Source: Gemmatimonadota bacterium
GTDB taxonomy: Bacteria > Gemmatimonadota > Gemmatimonadetes > Longimicrobiales > Gaopeijiaceae
Assembly: GCA_022563405.1 (NCBI GenBank)
Contig: JADFNK010000005.1
Location: 1-64,000, forward strand
Length of the DNA stretch: 64,000 nt
Reading direction: 5' to 3'
Shown one piece after another: positions 56,340-64,000 of the stretch. The notes below the pieces were generated by a model, which was not told the DNA's origin, did not search any database, and was given only the letters and a program-made list of their open reading frames with translations. Both the position numbers and the translations under genes were made by a program. The stretch's first letter is position 1. The number at the start of each line of letters is the position of its first letter.

Positions 56340-57682
56340 CCGGCCCGCTGTCGGGCCGCAACAGCCAGCCCGAGGATCACAGCCAGAAGGTAGAGCAGAG
56401 GATAGAGCAGTGGTAGCTCGAGACCGAGCCGCTGGCTCATGTTCGCCAACAGGGGCTCCATGACACCCTGTAGACCGTACCACGCCCCGGCCCAAGCGTG
56501 GAAAACGGAGACGATTACCGAAGCCACCAAGAGGGTTCGCAGGATGAACGCCCGTGGACCGGCATAGTCCATGATGGCCGGAAACCCCAGGGCCAGGAGT
56601 GGGAAGAGAGGCAGGAAGAAACGGCCGATGCCGTATCCCACCGATCCGTGGTGTTCGATGCTCAGAATGAACAGGAAGTGAATCAGCACCAGAGACCCGA
56701 TCACCAAGAGACGCTTCAGGGGCCACTGCGTTCGAAGCAGCCCATAGGCGCCGAGCACGAACAGGGGAAAGAAAAAGACGAGCCCGTACTCCGGATGCGT
56801 CAGATAGAAGTGCAGCTTCTCCACGGAGTTTCCCAAGTTGAACTGGGGATAGTTCAGCACTCCGCCCTCTCTGTAACCGGTACGCCAGGGAGCACCGAAC
56901 GCCAGCGTGTGATAGGCGGCCAGGGCGAGTACGGGCGGAAGGCCTCCGAGAACCAGGGCAGCTCGCGCTTTCGGACCCCTGTCACGGATCACCCAAAACA
57001 CCACGAGTCCAGCCACGAGCGGAACCACCAAGTAAGAGGTCAGCACCGAGAGTCCCGCCAGAAAACCGGCAAGTCCTCGGGCGGCCAGGGCACGCCGGGC
57101 TCCTGAATCGCGGGCCCCCTCCAGCAGTGCGGCGGCCACCAGAAGAAGGGCCAGGGCGACGTTGTCCTGATTCAGGAGCGCGGACCCGGCCCACCAGGGG
57201 CTGGCCACTCCGAACGCCAATGCAGACCAGAAGGCCGTGCGCCGCTCAACCCCCCAGCCTACGAGGATCAGGAAGAAACAGGCCACCGCAATGGCGCCCA
57301 AGGGCGTCGTCAGCGCCAGAGTGAGAATCCACCACACGACGGACTCGTGGGTCTCAAAACGAAATCCCAGCGCCGCGCTCGCCGCGTAGATCGGAGCGGC
57401 GATGAGGAAGAGCCCGGGTCCGTGGTTGACCCGGAACACATCACCTGCGGGATACACGTTGTAGAGAACTCGAAACGACTCGGTTCGGGTCTCGGTATTA
57501 AGGAACCGATCGGGACCGATCATCTCACCCTGAACGAAGTGAAGCCGGCCTCGCTCCACGATGTTCTCCAACTCCGCGCCGATCAGGCTCACCTCAGGTC
57601 CACGTTGGGGGATCGCGGCGTAGAGAGCCCAGAGAGACATGAAGAGAACCCAAAACGCTCTCCGATCCGATCCGATCCCCAT
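56324..57682 (-). CDS. Polytopic membrane protein, GT-C glycosyltransferase-like
   Basis: 452 residues with about ten membrane helices, first loop with acidic residues (SLIGAELENIVERGRLHF, FRVNHGPGLFLIAAPIYA) as in dolichyl-phosphate-mannose-type GT-C enzymes. A catalytic DxD is not obvious, so exact activity remains open. It is last in a six-gene run that carries deoxysugar genes and starts one base after the preceding gene's stop (TAACATG). Confidence 0.65.
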   Translation of the reverse strand: MGIGSDRRAFWVLFMSLWALYAAIPQRGPEVSLIGAELENIVERGRLHFVQGEMIGPDRFLNTETRTESFRVLYNVYPAGDVFRVNHGPGLFLIAAPIYAASAALGFRFETHESVVWWILTLALTTPLGAIAVACFFLILVGWGVERRTAFWSALAFGVASPWWAGSALLNQDNVALALLLVAAALLEGARDSGARRALAARGLAGFLAGLSVLTSYLVVPLVAGLVVFWVIRDRGPKARAALVLGGLPPVLALAAYHTLAFGAPWRTGYREGGVLNYPQFNLGNSVEKLHFYLTHPEYGLVFFFPLFVLGAYGLLRTQWPLKRLLVIGSLVLIHFLFILSIEHHGSVGYGIGRFFLPLFPLLALGFPAIMDYAGPRAFILRTLLVASVIVSVFHAWAGAWYGLQGVMEPLLANMSQRLGLELPLLYPLLYLLAVILGLAVAARQRAGQPVA

Positions 57683-57683
57683 G

Positions 57684-59507
57684 TTACGCCCGCTCGGAGG
57701 TCACGACCGAAGCAGGGCGGCGACTCAACCCAGCGCAGACGATCAACGCGGCGACGCTGAGCACCGCCCCCCACACCGTCGGCGCCCCACTCGCGAACCA
57801 GACCCGGATGTGCGACTCACCTCCCGGGATCGAGACCAAGAGACCACCACTCTCTGGATTCGTTCCGACCTCGAGCCGACTCGCGTCGCCATCCCTGGAA
57901 AGCTCGGCCTTCCATCCCGGGAAGTAATAAGTGCGGAGCGCCACCTCGCAGGGCCCGTCGCTCTCGACCCTGAAGACGCGCTCCGCCTGATCCCAGGCAT
58001 CTACCGAGACGCGGCAACCGGGTGTCAACGGAAGCACCAGAGGCTGGTCCGGGAGCGTCGTAGGATCGACCCCGGTGTTCGGCAAGAAAAAAGACTGGCG
58101 GGCGTGGAAGGTCTGGGCGAGTGCCGTACCCGAGAGCTCTCCGGAATGGAATGCTTCGACTGCGGGAGTCATCCGCGCAATCGAGCCGAACGACACACCG
58201 GTGAGCACACCGACGATGATAAGGCCACCGGCGAGCACCATGACGGCCAGATCGCTTCGGCGGCCGGGAGAGGGCCTCACGTGGCTCGCAGCGGACACCA
58301 CGGCCCGTACCGTGACAGCCGTCAGCACAGCCCAAGGAACCGCCGTCACCTCAAGAAAACGCCACGGGAGTTCGGCCTCGTGCAGGACCGGAAATATCGC
58401 CCAGATCACCGTCGACAGCGGGGTCGCCAGGACGAGGGATAGGACGCCGAACGTAACCAGGAGTGGGACCCCGCTCGACGCGGAGCGCCACCGGGCTGCA
58501 GAGGTTTCGGGCTCGGTGACGGTGGGTCCAGCGGAGGCCTCGATCCGCTCGGTGGAGCCCGATTTTCTTAGGACCCCCAGCATCACGAGGCTTATGAGGA
58601 GTCCACTCACGGGCAGGAGCGCTGCGTCCTCGAGGGTCCGTCTCAGTCGCGGCATCAAGATCGCATCGTCGTCGAACAGGAAGTTGAGAGACCACCACTC
58701 GCCACCTGCTTGCTGGGGTATGGACATCTGGGGGAGGTGTACGAGCATCGGCAACAGGAAGACCCCAGCGATCGCGGCGCCGAGGACGCCCCCCGCGACG
58801 ATCCGGAGGGAGCCACTCACTTCCGCGCGCAAAGCACTCCGAACCACCACCCAAGCCGCCACGAGATAGGTCACCATCACCACGTACGGAAGATTCGTGA
58901 GAGCCAGCAACCCATAGGTGAGGGCGAAGAACGATACGGCACGCGCCCGCTCCGAGGGCCGAGCCACCTCCAAGCGGTGAAGCGCAACCAATATCCAGGC
59001 GGCCAGACCACCGCCTGCCAGGAAGGAAAACAGTCCCGCCGAGAAGAGCTCGAAGGCCCTGAAGGGCGTAACGAGCCAAAGGCCAACCGCGAGCCATGCA
59101 TACCGGCCCGCCCGGAGCGCCCGGGCCAAGGTGTAGACCCCACACGCACCGATGAACGAGAAGACCCCTAAGGCCACCATCAGCCCCGCCATCAATCGCC
59201 CGCCCGCGATCCACGTGAAAAATGCGGTCAGCGCAGATAGGGCGGGTGGGTAGAAGTAACCCGTTGGCCCACCCCACCCCAAGTTGAAGTCGCCATACCA
59301 CCGAGGGTACCAATGCCCCTGCGCGACCCCACGCGCGAACTGATCCGCCATCGCGAGGTGGACCGCGAGGTCGGTCGCGGAAGGGAGTCGGACACGGAAA
59401 TAGAGGACAGGCAGGACGGCCAACGCCGCCAAGGCCAAGGCCGCCCGCCACGAGGGGAGCGTCGGGCTCGCCGGGTCGAAAATGGTATCCCGCGGCCGAA
59501 GCGTCAC
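57684..59507 (-). CDS. Large membrane protein, predicted GT-C/PMT-like (COG5617-type)
   Basis: 607 residues from GTG 59505-59507 immediately behind the stop of the previous gene. About 11 helices in residues 20-440, with HLAMADQFARGVAQGHWYPRWYGDFNLGWGGPTGYFYPP early on, characteristic of a family of large membrane proteins annotated as 6-pyruvoyl-tetrahydropterin synthase-related or YfhO-like. A C-terminal soluble beta domain (about 480-580: RTYYFPGWKAELSRDGD, GGLLVSIPGGESHIRVWF) is like that of YfhO-type proteins. Likely a glycosyl- or lipid-linked sugar transfer role, inferred. Confidence 0.65.
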   Translation of the reverse strand: MTLRPRDTIFDPASPTLPSWRAALALAALAVLPVLYFRVRLPSATDLAVHLAMADQFARGVAQGHWYPRWYGDFNLGWGGPTGYFYPPALSALTAFFTWIAGGRLMAGLMVALGVFSFIGACGVYTLARALRAGRYAWLAVGLWLVTPFRAFELFSAGLFSFLAGGGLAAWILVALHRLEVARPSERARAVSFFALTYGLLALTNLPYVVMVTYLVAAWVVVRSALRAEVSGSLRIVAGGVLGAAIAGVFLLPMLVHLPQMSIPQQAGGEWWSLNFLFDDDAILMPRLRRTLEDAALLPVSGLLISLVMLGVLRKSGSTERIEASAGPTVTEPETSAARWRSASSGVPLLVTFGVLSLVLATPLSTVIWAIFPVLHEAELPWRFLEVTAVPWAVLTAVTVRAVVSAASHVRPSPGRRSDLAVMVLAGGLIIVGVLTGVSFGSIARMTPAVEAFHSGELSGTALAQTFHARQSFFLPNTGVDPTTLPDQPLVLPLTPGCRVSVDAWDQAERVFRVESDGPCEVALRTYYFPGWKAELSRDGDASRLEVGTNPESGGLLVSIPGGESHIRVWFASGAPTVWGAVLSVAALIVCAGLSRRPASVVTSERA

Positions 59508-60483
59508 CTACGCCGCCGGTTCAGGGGGTTCGGAGGACCGAACCTCGGCCAAGAACGCGTCGTAGTCGCGGATGTAGTCGTCCGGGTCGTAAGGATCCGA
59601 CGCGAAGACGATCAGGAGCGCGTCCTCCGTGGACTTGTACTGCGTCGTCCAGACCATGGGCGCCACATGCAGTCCAACTTCCGGGTTGTCGAGGAGCACC
59701 TCCTGGTGGCTGGACTCCGTCGTCCACGACACAGGCCATGGACCCCTTCACGCAGACCAGGAGCTGTTCACACGCACGGTGCGCGTGTTCACCTCGAACC
59801 TCCTTCGAGCTTACGTCCATCACCAGGAAGCAGCGCTTGGGAGTGAACGGGAGACCCGCTCCGACCCCACGTGCGATCAGATCTCCCCGCAGATCCTCGA
59901 TCCTCGGAACCCGGTGAAGTGAAACTCCCGAGACTTCGATCACGAGATCCCGCGGCTGACTTCCGCTCGACGAGCCCGCTACGGAAGAGCCCGCCACGGA
60001 AGAACCCGCGTCGCCGGCATAACGCATGATTCGGGCCGGATTCCCGATGACGACGGCGTGGGGCGGAACCGATCGAGTAACCACGGCCCCCGCTCCTACC
60101 ATCGCGTACTGACCGATCGTGAGGCCAGGCAGAATAGTGGCGTTCGCTCCGATCGAAGCCCCTCGCCGGACGACCGTGGGGGAACGCTCGTCGAGATCTT
60201 GTTTGCTCCGGCGTACAGGATGGTTGGTGAAGGTGGCGTTCGGCCCCACGAAGACATCGTCCTCGATCCGAACGCCGTCTAGGAGCCGCACCCCCGGCCT
60301 GATGGTGACCCGATCTCCGATCACCACGTCGTTTTCGACGAACGTGTGCTCGCAGATGTCACATTCGGCTCCGATGCGGGCTCCCGGAAGGACATGGGCG
60401 AAAGCTTGCACCCGGGTGCCCTGACCAACCTGTTGGGATTCCAGCAGGGCGTTTTGGTGGACGAAAACGCTGCCCTCACTCAT
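59508..60483 (-). pseudogene. FdtC-FdtA fusion: acetyltransferase + dTDP-sugar 3,4-ketoisomerase, frameshifted
   Basis: One gene of about 324 codons in two frames. From ATG 60481-60483 the first frame gives a left-handed beta-helix acetyltransferase (residues about 1-155: hexapeptide repeats, THRIRPGV-like TIRPGVRLLDGV, NPARIM), an Ala/Ser/Gly linker with a duplicated SSVAG unit and a cupin ketoisomerase (VRGEHAHRACEQLLVCVKGSMACVVDDG). At about 59715 the reading must shift by one base: the next frame continues SHQEVLLDNPEVGLHV, VWTTQYKSTEDALL and DPDDYIRDYDAFLAEV to the stop at 59508, exactly what FdtA proteins have. No homopolymer is at the shift, so a true mutation or a sequencing error are both possible. 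It overlaps the aminotransferase stop by 4 bases. Confidence 0.88.
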
Positions 60484-61691
60484 CCGCTCCTCCTAAGGTC
60501 GTCTCCCTCTACGTCGTCTCCCGTCGCGGTGTCTGCGCCTGCGCTGTCTCCGTTGCCCCTCTCGGCTCGCCACTCGTTGACCAGTTGGACGACTCGCTCC
60601 ACCTCCCAGTCCAAGAGGTACGCGTGGATCGGCAGGGAGACCTCCTCCTCCGTCAGCGCCCGGGCCCGCTCGACCGTCCCGATGACCTCGTGTGGACCCG
60701 ACGAGAGCGCGGGCTGAGAGGGGATCAAAGTGGGATAGTGGACCGCCGTCGGCACTCCGCCCGCTTCGAGATGAGCGCGAAACGCCGCCCTCCCATCCTC
60801 GGGCACACGCACGGGGAAAAGGTGCCAGGAGGATTGGAAGCCACGGCTCGCCGGAACGGGCCTGACGTCCGGGTTCGATATCCCCTCGAGATAACGGCCC
60901 GCGACCTCCGCTCGGCGCGTGTTCCACTCTTCCAACCGGGGGAGGAACACGTCCTCGAGCACAGCGGCGTGGAGCTCATCGAGACGGCTGTTCATCCCGA
61001 TGTGGAGGTGCTCGAACTTCGCGCCCTGCCCGTAGTCCCGGAGTTGGCCGGCCAGCTCGGCGACTTCCGGGTCATCCGTAACGAGCGCGCCGCCGTCACC
61101 CAGAGCCCCGAGGTTCTTGGTCGGGTAGAAGCTGAGCGTCGCGACCAGCCCCACCGACCCAGCCGGCCTCCCATCATGCGCCGCACCCAACGCCTGGGCA
61201 CAGTCCTCGATCACGGGGATCCCGTGTCGGCTCTGGATGTCCGTGAGGCGTCCGATGTCGAGACAGCGTCCGTAGAGATGGACCGGCACCAGGAAGCGGA
61301 TCTCGGAGTCGTGTTCGAGTGCCTGATCCGCGAGGTCCAAGTCGAGGAGCCCGAACTCGTCGGTATCCACGAAGACTGGGCGCCCGCCGGCTCTCACGAT
61401 TGCCAGGGTGGTCGCGAACGCGCTGAGCGGCGTGGTCAGGACCTTGTCTCCGGGCCGCAGGCCCAGAACACGGAGGGCCAGCTCGATGGCGTCCAGGCCA
61501 CTCGCACATCCGACCGCATGGGTGCGGCCGCAGTAGCCAGCGATCTTCTCCTCGAAGCGACGAACCCGCTCTCCCAGTATGTACCAGCCGCTCTCGCCGA
61601 CGGCTGCGACGGCGTTCAACACGTCGGACCGCGTGTCCTCCCACTGGCGAATGAAAGGGCTGGACGACACCGGCTGCTGGGAATCAGACAT
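60480..61691 (-). CDS. DegT/DnrJ/EryC1 (FdtB-like) PLP-dependent sugar aminotransferase
   Basis: 403 residues. The PLP lysine lies in SFYPTKNLGALGDGG; VEDCAQALGA-type IEDCAQALGAAHDG and GMNSRLDELHAAVL are family signatures. Together with the fused acetyltransferase and ketoisomerase downstream (ATGA overlap) it makes up a dTDP-3-acetamido-3,6-dideoxyhexose pathway as in FdtA/B/C, transferring the amino group to C3 of the ketosugar. The early steps (RmlA, RmlB) are not in the window. An acidic/Gly tail of about 20 residues (DSAGADTATGDDVEGDD) precedes the stop. Confidence 0.9.
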   Translation of the reverse strand: MSDSQQPVSSSPFIRQWEDTRSDVLNAVAAVGESGWYILGERVRRFEEKIAGYCGRTHAVGCASGLDAIELALRVLGLRPGDKVLTTPLSAFATTLAIVRAGGRPVFVDTDEFGLLDLDLADQALEHDSEIRFLVPVHLYGRCLDIGRLTDIQSRHGIPVIEDCAQALGAAHDGRPAGSVGLVATLSFYPTKNLGALGDGGALVTDDPEVAELAGQLRDYGQGAKFEHLHIGMNSRLDELHAAVLEDVFLPRLEEWNTRRAEVAGRYLEGISNPDVRPVPASRGFQSSWHLFPVRVPEDGRAAFRAHLEAGGVPTAVHYPTLIPSQPALSSGPHEVIGTVERARALTEEEVSLPIHAYLLDWEVERVVQLVNEWRAERGNGDSAGADTATGDDVEGDDLRRSG

Positions 61692-61760
61692 GGAACTAAG
61701 CTACTACGGCAGCGGTGAGGAAGGCGATGATACTTTTCGAGCTGTCCTCGGGGGTCTCGA

Positions 61761-62612
61761 TCACATAGAAGCACGCGCCAGCGCCTTGTCGAGCCTGTCC
61801 TGCACGCGCCGGTGGCCCAAGTTGCTGATGTAGACCTTTTCCGCGCCGGCAGCACGCAGGGCCTCCAACGTCCTCCCCAAAACCTCTCCAGGCGAGGCAC
61901 CCGCGGCGAATTCGCGGGTCAATTCCTCCGCCGGAACGGGGAAAAACTCCCCCAGCCGCCCGAGCGTTTTGGGTTGGGCACTCCAGTAGTAAAAGATGCC
62001 GAATATTCCCGGCGTGGAGACACCCCGGCGATCGCACTCCTCGAGGAACGACTCCACCCGACCCGCGCTGTGGTGGGATACGACCTGCGTGAGGTAGAAT
62101 TCGGCTGTGAAATCGTCCGAGCCGATGTACTCGACCTGTTTGCGCACGTCGCGATGCGGGTTCGCCCAACCCCCCAGAGACAACCCAGGTTGCCGCTCGC
62201 GAATCCGCTGCCTGAGCATGTAGGAGTGTGGAACGCAGCGGGGCGGACCCGTCGAGACGTCTCCACCCACCACCGTCAGCGCCTCGAACCCAAGGGACTG
62301 AGCACGGTCGGCGTATATGAGGCAATGCTCTATCGTGTGCTTACACGTGAGAAACGGAACGAGTCGCGAGAGCGGCACATCCGAGCCGACGTTGGCCGCA
62401 AGATGCCCGAGATTCTCCTCCTCCCGCAGTCCGACCGCATCATCCGTCAGGAAAACGAAGGTGTCCTTGAGCGTGAGGTGGCGGATGGAGTGGTTGAGGT
62501 CGATCCAGCTGTCCATACCCTCGGCGGCGGACAGCCCACGGCGTGGTGGCCGAAGCTCCACCGTGATGAGTGGCCCCGGACGCCGCAGACGCTCCACCAG
62601 CGCCGCGGTCAT
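61761..62612 (-). CDS. Methylenetetrahydrofolate reductase-like protein
   Basis: 283 residues with the MTHFR TIM-barrel pattern: LITVELRPP near the start, PFLTCKHTIEHCLIYADRAQSLGFEALTVVGGD, then GGWANPHRDVRKQVEY and DFTAEFYLTQVVSHHSAGRVESF. The family's FAD and folate residues cannot be fully checked by eye, and the protein is distant from the MTHFR half of the fusion at 54437. The role may be folate-linked but different. It overlaps pepP by 4 bases (ATGA) and the aminotransferase starts 69 bases further. Confidence 0.8.
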   Translation of the reverse strand: MTAALVERLRRPGPLITVELRPPRRGLSAAEGMDSWIDLNHSIRHLTLKDTFVFLTDDAVGLREEENLGHLAANVGSDVPLSRLVPFLTCKHTIEHCLIYADRAQSLGFEALTVVGGDVSTGPPRCVPHSYMLRQRIRERQPGLSLGGWANPHRDVRKQVEYIGSDDFTAEFYLTQVVSHHSAGRVESFLEECDRRGVSTPGIFGIFYYWSAQPKTLGRLGEFFPVPAEELTREFAAGASPGEVLGRTLEALRAAGAEKVYISNLGHRRVQDRLDKALARASM

Positions 62613-63967
62613 CCCTGCCCTCCCACAAGACCCCCGAGCTCGTCGGGGGACACGGGTAATGCTGCCGTCAACACCTCATGTCCTTCGGCCGTCACGACCA
62701 CAACGTCTTCGATCCGGATCCCGATCCCCACATAGTCATCCATGACCGCGGAACCCTCGACTTCGTCCGAAACCCCGAGACCCTCGAGCGGGTCTTGGAA
62801 GTACAGCCCCGGCTCCACGCTCAAGACCATTCCCCGCTCCAACACCCGGGACACACCGGCGTGGGCGTAGTCACCGACATCGTGCACGTCGAGTCCGAGC
62901 CAGTGTGATGTCTGATGGGGAAAGAACTGCTTGTAGGCCTCGGTATCGATCACGTCCGCCTTGCTCCCTGCGAGAACGCCGAGATCGAGGAGCCCGTCGA
63001 TGAACACGTCTCGCGCCGTGTGATGGATCGACTCTACCGTCACACCGGGGTGAATACCTTCGATGGCCCGATCGTGCGCCTCCAGCACCAGATCATAGAT
63101 GACTCGCTGGGGCGCCGTGAACGATCCGGATACCGGGAACGTACGGGTGACGTCGCACACGTAGAGGTCCGTCTCGGCACCGGCGTCCACGAGGACCAGG
63201 TCCCCGTCACACAGGCTGCGGTTGTTCTCCACGTAATGAAGCACGCACGCGTTCGCGCCCGAGCCCACGATCGTGGGATAGGCGGGGCCCCCAGCCCCTT
63301 TTCGACGAAAAGCCCCGTCGAGGATCCCCTCGAGCTCCCACTCGCCCGCCCCGGGGCGCACGGCGCCGAGCATCTCGGTAAACGCCTCGACCGTAACGGA
63401 GGCAGCCCACCGCATGCGCTCGAGCTCGTCCGGGTGTTTCGTGAGCCGTTGTGGATCCAGCAACCGCCCGGGATCGATGATCCCGTAAGGCCCAACGCCC
63501 TTCCTGGCACCTCGCAGCCGGGCAGCCTGGAGAGCCTCCATCACCAAGCTCTGAAGAGGAGATTCGGCCCCAATCCGGAAGTACATACCCTCGGCTTCCG
63601 CGAGCAATTTGGGAAGGTGCTCGGAAAGCAGGTCGTTACCATAGGTCGTATCGGCACCGAATATCTCCTGTGCCCGCTCCGGCCCGAACCTCTCTCCGCT
63701 CCAGCGCTCTTCCTCGGGACTCCTGACCCGTACGAAGAGTACGAAGTCGCCGTCTTCACCACCGGGACGAAGCACGGCCACGGCCCCAGGCTCCGTCACT
63801 CCGGTGAGATAGAAGAGATCGCGGTCCGGCCTGTGTCGGCCCCCGGAAGCGTCCGGGTCGGAGCACAACACCAGAGCGGAACCGTCCAGATCCGCCAGCA
63901 CGCGCTTGCGCCGCGCGGCGAAAATGTCGGGTGAAAACCCCCGCATCGGATCAGGACCGTTCTTCAC
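62609..63967 (-). CDS. pepP: Xaa-Pro aminopeptidase (M24 family)
   Basis: 452 residues from GTG 63965-63967 (GGAG seven bases upstream; ATG at 63946 is an alternative). The N-terminal domain (RRKRVLADLDGSALVLCSDP, YLTGVTEPGAVAVL) and the pita-bread domain with all five metal ligands, Asp in LVDAGAETD, Asp in CDVTRTFP, His in HWLGLDVHD, Glu in SVEPGLYF, Glu in GIRIEDVV, identify aminopeptidase P. First gene of the run on this strand in the window; the remaining 33 bases to the right edge show no feature. Confidence 0.94.
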   Translation of the reverse strand: MKNGPDPMRGFSPDIFAARRKRVLADLDGSALVLCSDPDASGGRHRPDRDLFYLTGVTEPGAVAVLRPGGEDGDFVLFVRVRSPEEERWSGERFGPERAQEIFGADTTYGNDLLSEHLPKLLAEAEGMYFRIGAESPLQSLVMEALQAARLRGARKGVGPYGIIDPGRLLDPQRLTKHPDELERMRWAASVTVEAFTEMLGAVRPGAGEWELEGILDGAFRRKGAGGPAYPTIVGSGANACVLHYVENNRSLCDGDLVLVDAGAETDLYVCDVTRTFPVSGSFTAPQRVIYDLVLEAHDRAIEGIHPGVTVESIHHTARDVFIDGLLDLGVLAGSKADVIDTEAYKQFFPHQTSHWLGLDVHDVGDYAHAGVSRVLERGMVLSVEPGLYFQDPLEGLGVSDEVEGSAVMDDYVGIGIRIEDVVVVTAEGHEVLTAALPVSPDELGGLVGGQG

Positions 63968-64000
63968 GCCTCGTCTCCACGGTGGAATTCACCCCTCGGA

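Overview
The window is a gene-dense, high-GC bacterial chromosome segment without phage, insertion-sequence or CRISPR content and without any tRNA or rRNA that I could see. The gene set suggests an uncultured Gemmatimonadota-type bacterium: a SprA-type giant outer-membrane protein, LptF/LptG, meso-DAP-type metabolism, a complete type IV pilus (T4P) system with Gram-negative secretin, and polyprenyl-phosphate-type glycosylation genes. This assignment is inference from gene content, not from a marker search.

Layout. 1-1097: a response regulator fused to a PIG-L domain (cut by the left edge) and a small membrane protein. 1098-1709: a non-coding stretch with a large imperfect inverted repeat and a degenerate duplication. 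1710-8326 (minus): aroC-aroK-topA-trmFO-xerC housekeeping run. 8484-11249: a large propeller-type lipoprotein with a sigma-54-like promoter. 11490-23034 (minus): the pilus block, with pilM-pilN-pilP-pilQ, a displaced pilO, four minor pilins (FimT/PilV/PilW/PilX types), an NtrC-type regulator, a histidine kinase and two major-type pilins. 23179-29072 (minus): a TMTC-like glycosyltransferase, a dolichol-phosphate-mannose-synthase-like GT2, and a second NtrC/PilS-like pair. 29279-35820: flavin reductase, M15/DUF5715-LysM protein, superoxide dismutase, DNA polymerase IV, methyltransferase, alanine-type symporter and HIT protein. 35893-40811 (minus): pilC-pilT-pilB and a helix-hairpin-helix protein. 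40849-49469: sprA and, divergently, lptF-lptG. 49441-56314: a DapF-like protein and, divergently, metH and a homocysteine methyltransferase-MTHFR fusion. 56324-63967 (minus): pepP, an MTHFR-like gene, a 3-amino-deoxysugar pair (aminotransferase, acetyltransferase-ketoisomerase with a frameshift) and two polytopic membrane proteins, apparently one operon.

How the genes work together. PilB, PilT, PilC, PilM-Q, two pilins and four minor pilins make up nearly all of a T4P machine. Two sensor/sigma-54-activator pairs flank the pilins, and a good sigma-54 -24/-12 element lies in front of the first pilin, so the PilS/PilR logic seems local. The GT2 and TMTC-like genes follow one of these pairs directly, which suggests pilin or envelope-protein O-glycosylation.

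The strongest observations are: (1) the pilO locus carries a duplicated copy of the pilM promoter and a fossil of the pilN 3' end, and pilP still carries the first codons of a lost pilO, indicating tandem duplication of the pil operon followed by reciprocal gene loss; (2) the DapF homologue has serine in place of both catalytic cysteines; (3) the PIG-L domain fused to the receiver has lost key active-site residues; (4) a frameshift in the ketoisomerase half of an FdtC-FdtA fusion; (5) sigma-54-like promoters at the pilin and at the propeller lipoprotein.
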